Source of the DNA: Mesaphorura yosii
Lineage: Eukaryota; Arthropoda; Collembola; Poduromorpha; Tullbergiidae
Length of the DNA stretch: 24,320 bases
Assembly (NCBI GenBank): GCA_009869945.1
Contig: WIXG01000729.1
Span: 1 to 24,320 of the forward strand
Direction: 5' to 3'
The notes beneath the pieces were generated by a model, which saw only the letters and a program-made list of their open reading frames with translations, did no database searches and had not been told where the DNA came from. This document shows positions 1 through 8,788 of the stretch, one piece after another. A program made the position numbers and the translations under genes. Position 1 is the stretch's first letter. Every line of letters starts with the position of its first letter.

Positions 1-2
1 TA

Positions 3-1337
3 ATGCAACATTTTGTAGACGAGGTAGGCCCACTTCTCAGCAGTGGCGTAGAGATTGACTCAAGGCATTACGTTCTGCATTTAGAGGCTTTTATTTGCGA
101 TGCACCCGCCAAGTCGTTTATAAAGTGCATCAAGGGTCACGCTGGCTACTCAAGCTGTGGCTCATGCAAAGTCGTCGGCGAGTACGTAGAAAATCGTGTT
201 GTGTTTTGTGATGTTAGTTGTGAACGACGCACGGATGCCGAGTACCGACAACTAAGGGATGAGCTATCTGATGACACGCACAAGTTAAGAGTTTCTGTAC
301 TTGAAAACTTGCCGATTGACATGGTGAAACAGTTTCCACATGATTATATGCATTTAGTTTGCCTCGGGGTGATGAGGAAGCTACTACTGTTGTGGTTGCG
401 GGGGAGGGATAAGCGTTTCAAACTTAGTAGCACTCAAATTGATTCAATGTCATCCCGATTAGAGGTGATGAAAGGCAGTATATCTTCTGACTTCACGCGT
501 AAGCCCAGATGCGTTAGGGAACTCGATCGTTGGAAGGCAACCGAACTGAGGCTGTTTCTGCTGTATACAGGTCCAGTTGTTCTCAGAGGAGTCCTGCACG
601 AAGAAGTTTATTCTCATTTCCTAACCTTACATATGGCTATTCGCATTCTTTGTTCCTCGCATTATCTTGTGCTGAATGACTACGCGAGGGATTTGCTGAG
701 TTACTTTGTACAATGCTTTCAAAGTATATATGGGAAACTTAATATGTCATTTAATATACATGGATTGTTGCACATTTCGGACGATGCTAAAAATTTAGGT
801 CCTTTGGATTCCTTTAGTGCCTTTAAATTTGAGAACAAACTTTACGAGTTCAAGCGTTTGCTTAAGTCTTCCAGGTTTCCACTTCAACAGATTCACCGCA
901 GACTTACTGAAAAAGACAAACTAGAACGTCCCCGTAATGCGGAGCTTTGGGGCTGCATAAACCCTCACAACGCAACCCCGTTGCCACCTTCCTTGCGTGA
1001 TTGTGTGCAGTATGAACGTTTAACACTTAAGGAGATAGAGTTGTCAATCAAGGGTCCAGATTCCTACTGTATACTGAAGAACAATAGTGTCATTAAAATA
1101 ACGAACTTTTTAAAAAGAGACAGCGTAGTTACTATTAGAGGTCGCCAGTATCAGAAAAAAGAGGATGTATTTTCTACCCCAATTTCTTCATCGAAGTTTC
1201 AAATATTTCTTTGCTCACAGTTGTCAGAAGTAGAAAGAAGTTTTCCTGTGACTGATTTTGCATTCAAATGCTTAGCCCTCCCATCTGCATCATCCTCACA
1301 CTCAGTCTGTGTATTTCCCATTCTACACACAGTTTGA
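3..1337 (+). CDS. Transposase-like protein, 5' end cut by window
   Basis: A 444-codon open frame that almost certainly begins upstream of the window: the first visible ATG falls inside what looks like a domain, and position 3 is too close to the edge to judge a start. The product has a zinc-knuckle-like CxxC (Cys52, Cys55) after a FICDAPAKSF segment, then a conserved-looking FPHDYMH block at residues 111-117 followed by a hydrophobic helix, and an HGLLHISDD / FKFENKLYEF region near residues 253-285. This D/H/E-spaced layout resembles the RNase-H-like transposases of animal CACTA/EnSpm-type or related elements (Transposase_21-like). It is followed 94 bp later, same strand, by a DUF4806 gene and then by a repeated-motif tract, which supports a mobile element. 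The reading frame is intact, so it may be a recent insertion. Superfamily assignment is inference; transposase-derived nature is fairly sure. Confidence 0.65.
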   Translation: MQHFVDEVGPLLSSGVEIDSRHYVLHLEAFICDAPAKSFIKCIKGHAGYSSCGSCKVVGEYVENRVVFCDVSCERRTDAEYRQLRDELSDDTHKLRVSVLENLPIDMVKQFPHDYMHLVCLGVMRKLLLLWLRGRDKRFKLSSTQIDSMSSRLEVMKGSISSDFTRKPRCVRELDRWKATELRLFLLYTGPVVLRGVLHEEVYSHFLTLHMAIRILCSSHYLVLNDYARDLLSYFVQCFQSIYGKLNMSFNIHGLLHISDDAKNLGPLDSFSAFKFENKLYEFKRLLKSSRFPLQQIHRRLTEKDKLERPRNAELWGCINPHNATPLPPSLRDCVQYERLTLKEIELSIKGPDSYCILKNNSVIKITNFLKRDSVVTIRGRQYQKKEDVFSTPISSSKFQIFLCSQLSEVERSFPVTDFAFKCLALPSASSSHSVCVFPILHTV

Positions 1338-1430
1338 ATTATTTCTGATCCAAACTCGTTGGTCGAGCAATCCATTAGGTTCACCGATCATTATCCTTTC
1401 TTAGTCTCCTCATAGATTTTGTACTTCAAA

Positions 1431-3069
1431 ATGTACCAAGTTGTTCACTTTATCGAAACCAACGAAGTGGAGCTGGTTCCGGAATCATGGCTCTGTGGAA
1501 AAGACAGCTGTCTCTGGCCACCCGTTAAGTCGTACACAACGATTGGAAAATTGGTACGGAATTTACAATCGCCAAACCCTTCTTGGCCGAAATACAAAGT
1601 CCGATATTTAGGACATCCTGAGGGTTAGTGCCGATTTAAGCAGCTAATCATTCTTCAGATTCCTTATTGATATTTTCAATTGTGTACACAGCTTCCTATG
1701 AACTCTCTTGTCAGAAGCTACGTAAGGCAACTGTACAATCGGATATCAGCGACAGCGACGAAGGTTTATCCAGACTCCGTAAGCAAAGGAAAAGAAACAA
1801 GCGTCACACCTCCGACTCCGACGAAGAACCTTCAGCAGCCTCAAAGAATTTATTTAACTTGCCACCTGCCCCGTCTTGTGTTTTTCCATCAATTGAATTC
1901 AGAAGCCCGAATGTGGATGTGGAAGATTTGATAAAAGCTGGAGTTCCAAACGAAGATATTGAAAGTGCTTTTAATTCAACTGTCGACCAGCCGGTGGATC
2001 AAAATTTACAATACTTGGGAGCGACTCCAGCTCCTTTGCAGGGAACCTCGAGGCACACAACTCCCACCGGCACTCATGGAAGAACCGCGAAAGTTGTAAG
2101 ACGAAGCCTGCGCGAAGCTGACGAATTTATGGCCGAGCAGCCAGATATGGCTCTACAGTCACTACAATCTACGAGTAATAACAATGCAATGTCAACTACA
2201 CAAATTCAGGGTCAATGCCACTGCTCTGGTGAGTTTCCATATTTCACATAAATTTTACATACACTAGTTTTAACTTGTGTGTACGCGAATTACAGCCAAA
2301 CTAGACGACATACATAGAATTTTGACAAACCTGACGCTCAATGTTAAAATTATGGCTGGAACACAAAGACAACACTCGGAATTGCTTCATTCAATAATTG
2401 ACGGCCCAAGGATTCAGTCGGACACACAAAGTGTATTAGATTTTGGACTACCACTGGAAAATATTCAACAGTTGGATGACTTTAACAAAAGGTTCAAATT
2501 GGATTCAGAATTTCGAGCAAAACTAGTACGCACTTAATGTCTAGATATGATTTGTTTAGAGAAATTTGCAGTAGTTACTTAAATTTGTGATTCTTGGCCA
2601 GGTTTCGTACTTGAGTTCGTTTGGAGGAGCAAATCTCTCTGCAGCTACAAATCGTTTGCTTCGCGAAATGTTTACCGATAATTTGGCGTCTAAGATAGCT
2701 TGGACCGGCAGAACCCAAAAGCCTGGATTATGCACTTACGATTTTCACAATGCAATTATTGGTAAGAAAACAAAATATGTTAATGTTTAGGTTGCTTTCA
2801 AAAATAAAAACAAAATGCTAACTTTAACAGACGCTGTACGCTCAGATAAGAAATTCAAGGATATCTCGCGAGATGAAATTGAAAAATCTATTAAATCTTG
2901 GTTAAACCACGCCAACGAACGCATTTCACGAGTGTAAGCTGTTTCCAATTATAATTAACGATTCGGTGACTTGAGATAGAAATTTAATTTCTGTTTTTGA
3001 ACTAGGGTAAAGAAGACCTCATCCAACATCACAACTTCATCGACTGCTGCGCCAGAAACAGACGGCTGA
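1431..3069 (+). CDS. DUF4806-domain protein, six exons, 428 aa
   Basis: Joined exons 1431-1623, 1692-2228, 2296-2525, 2602-2761, 2831-2933 and 3006-3069 give one frame of 428 aa ending in TGA; all five introns are 66-76 bp with GT/AG ends and matching phases. ATG 1431 has A at -3. N-terminus (1-76) has the VELVPESWL / PSWPKYKVRYLG pattern commonly found at the start of DUF4806 proteins; residues 80-110 are Ser/Asp/Glu rich with a basic run RKQRKRNKR (94-102), a likely nuclear signal. Residues 295-410 match DUF4806: LPLENIQQLDDF, the GGANLSAATNRLL segment, IAWTGR and the C-terminal IKSWLNHANERIS. Such proteins often sit in animal transposons or are derived from them; the family's biochemical role is not established. 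Lying just after a transposase ORF, it is probably the second protein of that element, perhaps DNA binding (inference). Exon structure is well supported. Confidence 0.8.
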
Positions 3070-3270
3070 GCCGGAAGTTGGAAAACCAATTTTTTGCAAT
3101 GTTGACTCCTGCTGAAGTTTGATCACCCGACTTGTTAATTTATGTTTTATATATTTGGTAGTTATTCACGAATATTCTTTGTCAGAGTAAGTAGTTAATA
3201 TGTAATTTCACATCTGAATAGTAAAAAATTATTTAGAAATTTACTGCCCATAATTTCTGTTAAGCAACTG

Positions 3271-3276
3271 AATAAA
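3271..3276 (+). terminator. AATAAA poly(A) signal for the DUF4806 gene
   Basis: Canonical AATAAA about 200 bp after the TGA at 3067-3069, the first on this strand after the gene. Placement is plausible; use is not shown. Confidence 0.4.
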
Positions 3277-3383
3277 CTATATTGAATATCAGCACAATTA
3301 CTGGAATTGTCATTCAAAGTTATTTCTAGGTAGTTACATAGAGACCACGGGTGCATTACGCTCAGGAAATATTTTAGTGCCCC

Positions 3384-3582
3384 AGTAGCTACGGCGACGC
3401 TCACGGGAGTTACGCATGCGAGCTACGTAGTAGGCGCTCTGATTGTCAATTAGAGAGTAACTGGTAGCTACGTCGGAGGTCAACAGCATACTTCACCGAC
3501 TTCCTTGGGAAGTACGCAACTACGCAAACCGAGCTACTTCGCTGTTCCGTCGTAGTAATGTGTGCTACGTGGGGCTACTCTC
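3384..3582. repeat. Array of GTAGCTACG-like motifs (subterminal repeats?)
   Basis: Within 200 bp the core (G/C)TAC, or its complement GTAG, recurs at close spacing: GTAGCTACG at 3385-3393 and 3464-3472, GAGCTACGTAG at 3420-3430, CAACTACGC at 3518-3526, GAGCTACTTC at 3531-3540, CGTAGTA at 3551-3557, TGCTACGTG at 3563-3571 and GGCTACTC at 3573-3580. A near-perfect palindrome (CTCT-g-ATTG-t-CAAT-t-AGAG) occupies 3437-3455. Irregularly spaced copies in both orientations at the end of an element are what transposase-binding subterminal repeats look like. The role is inferred. Confidence 0.55.
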
Positions 3583-3599
3583 AACTTCTTACAAGAAAA

Positions 3600-4626
3600 T
3601 CTAGGGACGAGAGCGCAGCCATGACCAAAATGTGGCCAAGAAGCAGTGTGACCGCCAGGTAGCTCACAAAAACACTCTGACCAATCAACTGCTGCATATA
3701 CTCGAGTCATATACGTGTAGTGACGCAGACTTATGTCAATTGGCCCATCGAAACCGGTGTGAGGACGGTGCCAATGACAAGAAAGAGCGAGAGCGCATGA
3801 AATACCTCAATACACAAGTGCACGACTCGAAATGCGGTGTCGAGCTACGAATTTGGGCTTAGTCGCTGGCGGTTTTGGGTACGGAAACGCACCGGAGCAG
3901 CAAATTTGTCGTTAGCACGAGTTGAGGGGCGTGACTGAAGGTGAGTGTGCAGAAGGCGAGTTCGAGAACCACATCAGCGGCTGTAGCGATTTGCCGTCTG
4001 GCCACGTTTTCGTCGCCTTGATTTTAGCTCTGAAGAATGTGAGGAGGAGCATCCAGAGAACGCGAGGGAACCCCCAACACGTACAGCTCGATGCTGGCGC
4101 ACATGGCGACCCTTCAATTCGGGGAAAGCGTCAGCGTGATTCAGGCGTCGTCACAGTCACGTAAGGACGTGGCAAAGCTGACTTCACACGTTTCTGCTTC
4201 GCGCATGCCCGTACGTCAATAACACAATCGAATGGAACCATTTTCATCCAATCACTGCTTGATTTGGGAAACGAAGAAATCTCGAACAAACCCTGTGAAA
4301 TCAATTTCGTAGCGCAGTGTTGCAGTGAAACTGAATAAGCTGAGCTTGATTCCGAGTGGCAGGAAGAACTTGTTTGTCTGACTGGCCTTTTGCAAAAGAC
4401 ACACACACAAGCAACTGTTCAACCTTTAACATGAAGAGGGCTGAATATTTTATGGCAATTCGTGGAATTCTTCATTTTATAATCACACTAATTGAAAAGA
4501 TTTCTATGAAAATAGTCATTTGCAGACAATGCGCGATTGCTTCAAGCGGAATCGCTGCAATTCGTGCAGCAGCATGAAAGGTACATAAACCTCACACGTC
4601 AGAAAGAAACCACGAACTTCATGACT
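3600..4626. other. About 1 kb without a recognisable gene
   Basis: Short open frames exist on both strands: 3632-3862 (+, no convincing ATG), 3922-4164 (+) and 4131-4406 (-). None shows a recognisable domain, and all lack splice-consistent partners. It may contain decayed exons of the minus-strand locus at 4627-5560, but I cannot join them. Confidence 0.3.
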
Positions 4627-4881
4627 TCATGCGCAATACGCCGTTACTAAAAACAGGCACCACGAATGCGAGAGAATTCGAGGGAAAATGTGCTTGTTAT
4701 TGTCGTGCTGGATCTCACTTGGCAAGTCGTCACTTCCGTCGAATTTCGATACTGTGACACAGATTTTGCAGCTGTCGGGAAGATGTGACCCAAGTTGGAG
4801 ATCAAAACCAGCACCCAATTTCGTGGAACACAGAATTACAATCACTACTTGACTCAGCAGCACACCGAACGGATCAGCCAT
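4627..4881 (-). CDS. Secreted-protein-like open frame or first exon, unassigned
   Basis: From the minus-strand ATG at 4881 (good context, AAG before and G after) runs an 84-codon frame to TGA at 4627. Residues 1-24 form a clear signal-peptide-like helix (LLSQVVIVILCS), followed by a polar region with two cysteines in SCKICVTVSKF and a short hydrophobic end. The frame stays open about 90 codons upstream of the ATG, but that part shows no domain character and may be leader. A signal peptide plus this length could be a small secreted protein or exon 1 of a larger receptor such as an ionotropic receptor amino-terminal domain. No later exon could be joined convincingly and a stop ends the frame, so it may be a pseudogene piece. 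Confidence 0.3.
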   Translation of the reverse strand: MADPFGVLLSQVVIVILCSTKLGAGFDLQLGSHLPDSCKICVTVSKFDGSDDLPSEIQHDNNKHIFPRILSHSWCLFLVTAYCA

Positions 4882-5234
4882 CTTGATAATGCGCGGGCGA
4901 ATTAACTGCGGCCGCTCTTTATCGTGAACTTTGGGCACGAGTCCTTCCTTTCGTGGCTGACATTTGAATGACACAAAAGTGACGGTCAATGTATGCAGTT
5001 TAATCTTGAGGGACCTGAAGCCGTTGCTATTTGGTTTCATGTGCAAGAACAATATCGCATGTGTATCGTGTGCAATCTTCGAAGCTAACAAACAACGATT
5101 CTGGTGAGATTTGCAAAAATGAAGAACAGCGACGTCTTTTCCTGGAAGGTGGTTCATGCCTTGTTACATGCAACCAGGTGTGTGCGAATTATTATTAAAT
5201 CATACATATTCTTGAACTATTTGATCCAGCTCAG

Positions 5235-5567
5235 CTAATCCATGACCTGCCCCCTCTCCGTGTTGAGTCCTGCGACGATCTCCTCCATGGGCAAATCCGG
5301 GCGCTCCACATGCAAGAGCAGGATGTTACTGATCGGAAGGTTTCCGAAAGTCCTTGGGTAAGGAAAAAGATCGTTGTTGATCATGATGATCGGGACGCAC
5401 GCATGACCAGTGGCTGCGTTGTGGGCCATTGCGACAAGTCCACACGAGTCATTTGTCGCACGCAGGCGAGTGTCCAGAACCCACCTCCAGAATCATCACA
5501 GCACAGTCGGTGGTACTCAACAACGCTGAAGCCTCAGCTAGAATTTGGTCCCGGAGCATGTGAATGA
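5235..5567 (-). pseudogene. Receptor-like fragment, possibly ionotropic-receptor amino-terminal domain
   Basis: Two minus-strand frames look like one decayed protein. Reading down from 5560, one frame gives ILAEASALLSTTDCAVMILE before stopping; another continues through HACVPIIMINNDLFPYP, PISNILLLHVE and ends at the stop at 5235-5237. Alternation of hydrophobic strands and polar loops resembles the amino-terminal ligand-domain part of arthropod ionotropic receptors, but I see no pore or other diagnostic region. No splice pair reconciles the frames, so a frameshift is the simplest reading. It lies 350 bp upstream, same strand, of the signal-peptide frame at 4627-4881; they may be pieces of related genes. 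Confidence 0.22.
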
Positions 5568-5850
5568 CGTTCACGTATACTGGACAATTGCTGTCATACT
5601 GTTCGCCCTCGTCATGATGGTCATCTACTGGTCAAGCCAGCGAAAGCCAAAGAATTTCCCAACAGGTCAGTACCTATTGTTCCCTTTCGCTTGCCTTGAC
5701 CAGTTGAGTGTGTTTTGTGACCTACTGCCCATGCTGCAGGTCCCATGGTGTTTACTTCTGCTGTACCGCCTTCCGCTCCTCGGACTTCTTCCCGATTCTA
5801 CCACTTGAACGGACAATAAGAATTACGGTGAATGTTGCATGGGGCGTAAA
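5560..5850 (+). pseudogene. Cytochrome P450 N-terminal fragment (broken)
   Basis: An open frame carries a membrane anchor (TIAVILFALVMMVIYW) followed by QRKPKNFPT, the basic and proline-rich hinge of microsomal P450s. A GTCAGT donor at 5666 and CAG acceptor at 5737-5739 (74-bp intron) rejoin to give FPT-GP, matching the usual PPGP hinge. After the junction the expected LPLLG-LP pattern is present only in a shifted frame (RLPLLGLLP), and both frames stop within 80 bp; a KNYGE-like remnant follows near 5818. No in-frame ATG precedes the anchor. No heme-binding FxxGxRxCxG region is present in the window. I read this as the first exons of a P450 copy, now a pseudogene, with only the beginning left. 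Confidence 0.4.
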
Positions 5851-5869
5851 TAATTAAGATTTCAATCGA

Positions 5870-6351
5870 ATTGAATTTCTAATCCCATTCACATGTGGCC
5901 AGCTTGAAGTTTCTGGAACTGGCCACTCGAACATTTTAACCAAATTGAATTTCGAACGGTCGTAGAATGTCGGGACAGGAACACGATTTATTCTCATTAT
6001 TATTTTTTATTTCAGCGTCTCAGAATATTTCCAGTAATATACATTTATAAATTAAAAGTATTCAGACAGCGATCGGGAGGAAGTTATTCCAGGCTTGTGG
6101 CCGACTCGGAATCGATTACATGGAATGGGGCGAGTTTGACCTTCTTAGACTTTTTCCACGCTTGTCATTGTGCTTGGATTTTCTCGACATAATGAAGAAG
6201 GATCGCATTAATTTATTAATTATGTGGACCCCTGAGGCGGGAACACTCAAAAGGCGGGTTTCGGTATCCATTCGGTGATTAAATTTGGTTGAAAAATTCC
6301 TGACTTTGTCGCATTTTTGGCCTCGGTCAGTACAAAAGTGTTGCAAGAAAA
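5870..6351. other. AT-rich intergenic stretch and 5' flank of the next gene
   Basis: No coding signal. The part just before the next start holds an initiator-like TCAGT at 6327-6331, 21 bp before ATG 6352, which could mark its transcription start; no clear TATA box is seen at the right distance. Confidence 0.3.
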
Positions 6352-7494
6352 ATGTTCTCCCGACGAACGCTCCAAATTTTCGGGGCCATGATAAATATCG
6401 CTTATCGGCTGTATTTACTTCCGTTCTGCATGCACGGCGCCTCGGACTGGACTCATCTGCGCTTTGAGTACGCCTCGCACTCGTCTCGACGTGAACTCCT
6501 CACAAAAGCCGTCCTCGTCGGCCACATCGCCGCCAAATTAGTCCTCCTCACGGTCGTGACCAGTTCGCTGAGGTCGCCCGCCGAACGCCCGGAGCTTTCC
6601 TTCATAATGAGTGACCAAGCGCTTGGAATCCTCTTTCAGGCATTTGTTCTCATTTTCCCTCGGCGATTTTACGAACTTTTGGTCACGTACTTCAAATTTG
6701 CCGGGTACCTGTTCAGGGCGTATGGCAAAGAACCCACTGTGTCATCAGATGGCGCTGACGTCTACCTCACGGCCCATGGAATTGTTGTGTTCAGTGTCCC
6801 GACCCTCGCGTTTGTATTCCTGCTCCTGCCGACAGGCGGCATGGGCGAACTGAAGTTCGCCTGGTTTTTCCTGTTTCGCGTGCCCATGGCAACGGTCTTT
6901 GGCCTGGTTGTATTCTGCAATTGGCTCGTGTGCTACATTTGTGTCTCTGCCGCACTCATTTACGTCGTGTCCACCTGTCGATTTCTGAACCTGCTCAAAG
7001 ATGGCACTGGCGGCAACGTCGTCGACCTGCGGTCACTAATTTTGCGTTATCGCGCTCATCAAGTCATGCATTACTACGGAATGAGTGAAGCCCGCCAAAT
7101 AATTTCAAGCGTGCTTTCCTTCAGCGCCGTGCTGCAGACGGCGGCGCTGGTCATCGTCATCGGGTATTACACGCACGCGGGTCCGGTCGCCGCGTCCATC
7201 GCTGGCGGCACTTTTCTCGTCACATTTGTCATCACTGGAGTCTGTCTCACGGGCGCGAGTCTGATTCCAGTACGGTCGGCTGCGTTTGTGGAAGTTCATA
7301 CCCGAAATAACTTCCGGTTGACGGTTTTGGAACGAAAACAACTGCATGCATGCCCCAGCCTTCATGTCCCGATTGGATCCTGGACGGTCATCAAGGTGGA
7401 CACATTTCCAGCGCTCACGAGTGACGTCGTTGTCCAGAATACGGTCACCGTTCTCCTTTGGGCCAAGCGACAGATCGCGAAGCTATCGTTTTAG
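6352..7494 (+). CDS. Intronless 7TM chemoreceptor-like protein (gustatory receptor type)
   Basis: A single uninterrupted 380-aa frame from ATG 6352 (AAAA before the ATG, good context) to TAG. Hydrophobic helices are visible near residues 51-73, 88-103, 140-160, 175-207, 252-272 and 281-305, with a last one near 345-370, giving about seven passes. A charged cytoplasmic loop (LRYRAHQVMHYYGMSEARQ, 231-249) precedes the final helices, as in insect Gr/Or-type receptors. The C-terminus (WTVIKVDTFPALTSD, then a hydrophobic stretch) has the same spacing as the C-termini of the receptor at 16161 and the pseudogene at 22767, which supports one family. Such proteins are ligand-gated cation channels in chemosensory neurons. 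Ligand unknown. Lack of introns could mean a retrocopy or intron loss. The family call is moderate; a conserved family I fail to recognise is the alternative. Confidence 0.6.
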   Translation: MFSRRTLQIFGAMINIAYRLYLLPFCMHGASDWTHLRFEYASHSSRRELLTKAVLVGHIAAKLVLLTVVTSSLRSPAERPELSFIMSDQALGILFQAFVLIFPRRFYELLVTYFKFAGYLFRAYGKEPTVSSDGADVYLTAHGIVVFSVPTLAFVFLLLPTGGMGELKFAWFFLFRVPMATVFGLVVFCNWLVCYICVSAALIYVVSTCRFLNLLKDGTGGNVVDLRSLILRYRAHQVMHYYGMSEARQIISSVLSFSAVLQTAALVIVIGYYTHAGPVAASIAGGTFLVTFVITGVCLTGASLIPVRSAAFVEVHTRNNFRLTVLERKQLHACPSLHVPIGSWTVIKVDTFPALTSDVVVQNTVTVLLWAKRQIAKLSF

Positions 7495-7760
7495 TCGATT
7501 AAGCAAAGCTTTAGTCCATGAATGGTGAGCTTAGAACAGAGCAGAGAACAAAAATTGCTGCTCGTTTGTTTATCCAGTTGTCAGTGCAGTTAGAACCTCT
7601 GATTTTATTATTCAAGATTATTACAGTCATTAGGTATTAAGTATAAAATTAGAATAGCTGTGAATCAATCTCGGCGTACGCGTACGGTCCCAGCACACTG
7701 CGGATCATCGCACGGCATTCCCTCGAGAACGATTCCCAATGTTACGAGCAGGGCGGCCGC
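7495..7760. other. Intergenic, convergent 3' ends
   Basis: AT-rich sequence between the receptor stop (+) and the end of the F-box pseudogene (-). No canonical AATAAA is seen on the + strand here. Confidence 0.4.
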
Positions 7761-8551
7761 TCAGTCTTGATGGTCGGCCTCTGTGTCCTTGGAGTCGCTA
7801 CCGCGATCCCATGTAACCCCCAACGTCCGTGATGAGTACGTTGATCCCTGCCCAAAGAGCAACGAAAATTGCTTCAATTGTTGTACATCCCTGAGGCCAG
7901 GTTGTGTTTTGTATTTGGCGTGCAGGGCGCGCACGTCCTCCAATTCGAGTGCACCGCCAGCCTCAATCTTCAGCTTCCCACCGTCCAGCTCTCGTTTGAC
8001 GGTCGCAAACTGCTCAGGAGCAATTCCAGTCAAGACAGCATCCAGGTCCCAGTCCTCCTCTCATTTACGAGACCAAAGTAGCCACATGCTCCAGACAGCA
8101 GGTATGACGCCTGCAGACGCCCCCACCCGCGAAAGTAGTTGCAGATCCAAATTTGCCACAGATGGAAATTATGCCCCAACCGCGCCGAAGATCGCAACGT
8201 CAGCCCAGCCTTCAATCTTGAGCACGAGCCGTCACACTCCAACCTGAGTGTATACATTCAGACTCACTGGGTCGGGAAGACGGACAGCTCCTGTGGATGG
8301 AAAGTGTCCAATTAACAATCGAGGGTCTCCAGCGCGGGAAACGTCTCGGCCAACGACCCTTCATTGTACAGACCAGACACCAGTTCGCCCCCACCGTGGG
8401 GAAAAGTCCCCCACCATCCCAAAGTGCTAACTTGTGCAGCGCCACCATTTTGATGGCGCAAGCGCAAGCTAACTAATAATATCGAGTTACCGGACCAGTT
8501 CAAATGACTGGTCTGACCGCAACCGTTTGCTCTCTCCATTGCTTCATTCAT
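7761..8551 (-). pseudogene. Decayed tandem copy of the F-box/LRR gene
   Basis: Translation of the minus strand gives pieces that align in order with the C-terminal half of the intact gene at 8789-10785, but in different frames. Near 8330-8380, YNEGSLAETFPALETL matches YETGSMAANFPALKKL of the intact protein, then meets a stop. At 7990-8050, DLDAVLTGIAPE matches DLDEHLTGVPRT. At 7870-7930, KYKTQPGLRDVQQLKQFSL matches NYKTKPGMGDLVHLQELTL. At least two frame changes and several stops separate the blocks, and the F-box half is missing. It lies 240 bp downstream of the parent in the same orientation, so a partial tandem duplication followed by decay is the simplest history. The match is visible within this window and needs no database. 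Confidence 0.75.
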
Positions 8552-8632
8552 TCACATTTGCTGATTTGTATAAAACTTGATAAGAGCCCGTGATCTTCTT
8601 ATGGCGCCACAGACTGTATTCCATCTTCCATC

Positions 8633-8662
8633 AACTTCTATGAACTTATATGAACTTCTATT
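8633..8662. repeat. Three tandem copies of a 10-bp unit AACTTCTATG
   Basis: AACTTCTATG, AACTTATATG and AACTTCTATT lie head to tail with one mismatch in each of the later two copies. Probably a minor slippage repeat. Confidence 0.6.
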
Positions 8663-8664
8663 AA

Positions 8665-8670
8665 TTTAAT
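8665..8670 (-). terminator. ATTAAA poly(A) signal candidate for the F-box gene
   Basis: Minus-strand ATTAAA about 120 bp past the stop codon at 8789-8791. Variant signal; use not shown. Confidence 0.25.
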
Positions 8671-8788
8671 GATCCAGCAAGCAACAACTGTTTGGGGTAG
8701 TATAATATCAAACACATTGAATTGGTATTAGGGCAAGTAATCAAATCACACATTAAAGCACTACATTGTTGACATTACTACGAAGATT

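Larger units (their letters stand above)
1..3600 (+). mobile_element. Right-hand part of a two-gene DNA transposon (putative)
   Basis: Transposase-like ORF, DUF4806 gene and a terminal motif-rich tract lie in order on one strand within 3.6 kb, the layout of a two-protein DNA element such as CACTA/EnSpm. The left end is outside the window, so terminal inverted repeats and a target duplication cannot be paired. TAGTG, the expected right terminus of a CACTA-type element, occurs at 3375-3379 and 3718-3722, but a 5-mer is weak evidence and neither can be chosen. The right boundary given is therefore approximate. Confidence 0.45.

Noticed and set aside
4131..4406. 91-codon minus-strand frame as exon 2 of the 4627-4881 frame
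   Set aside because: No donor/acceptor pair joins them in phase.
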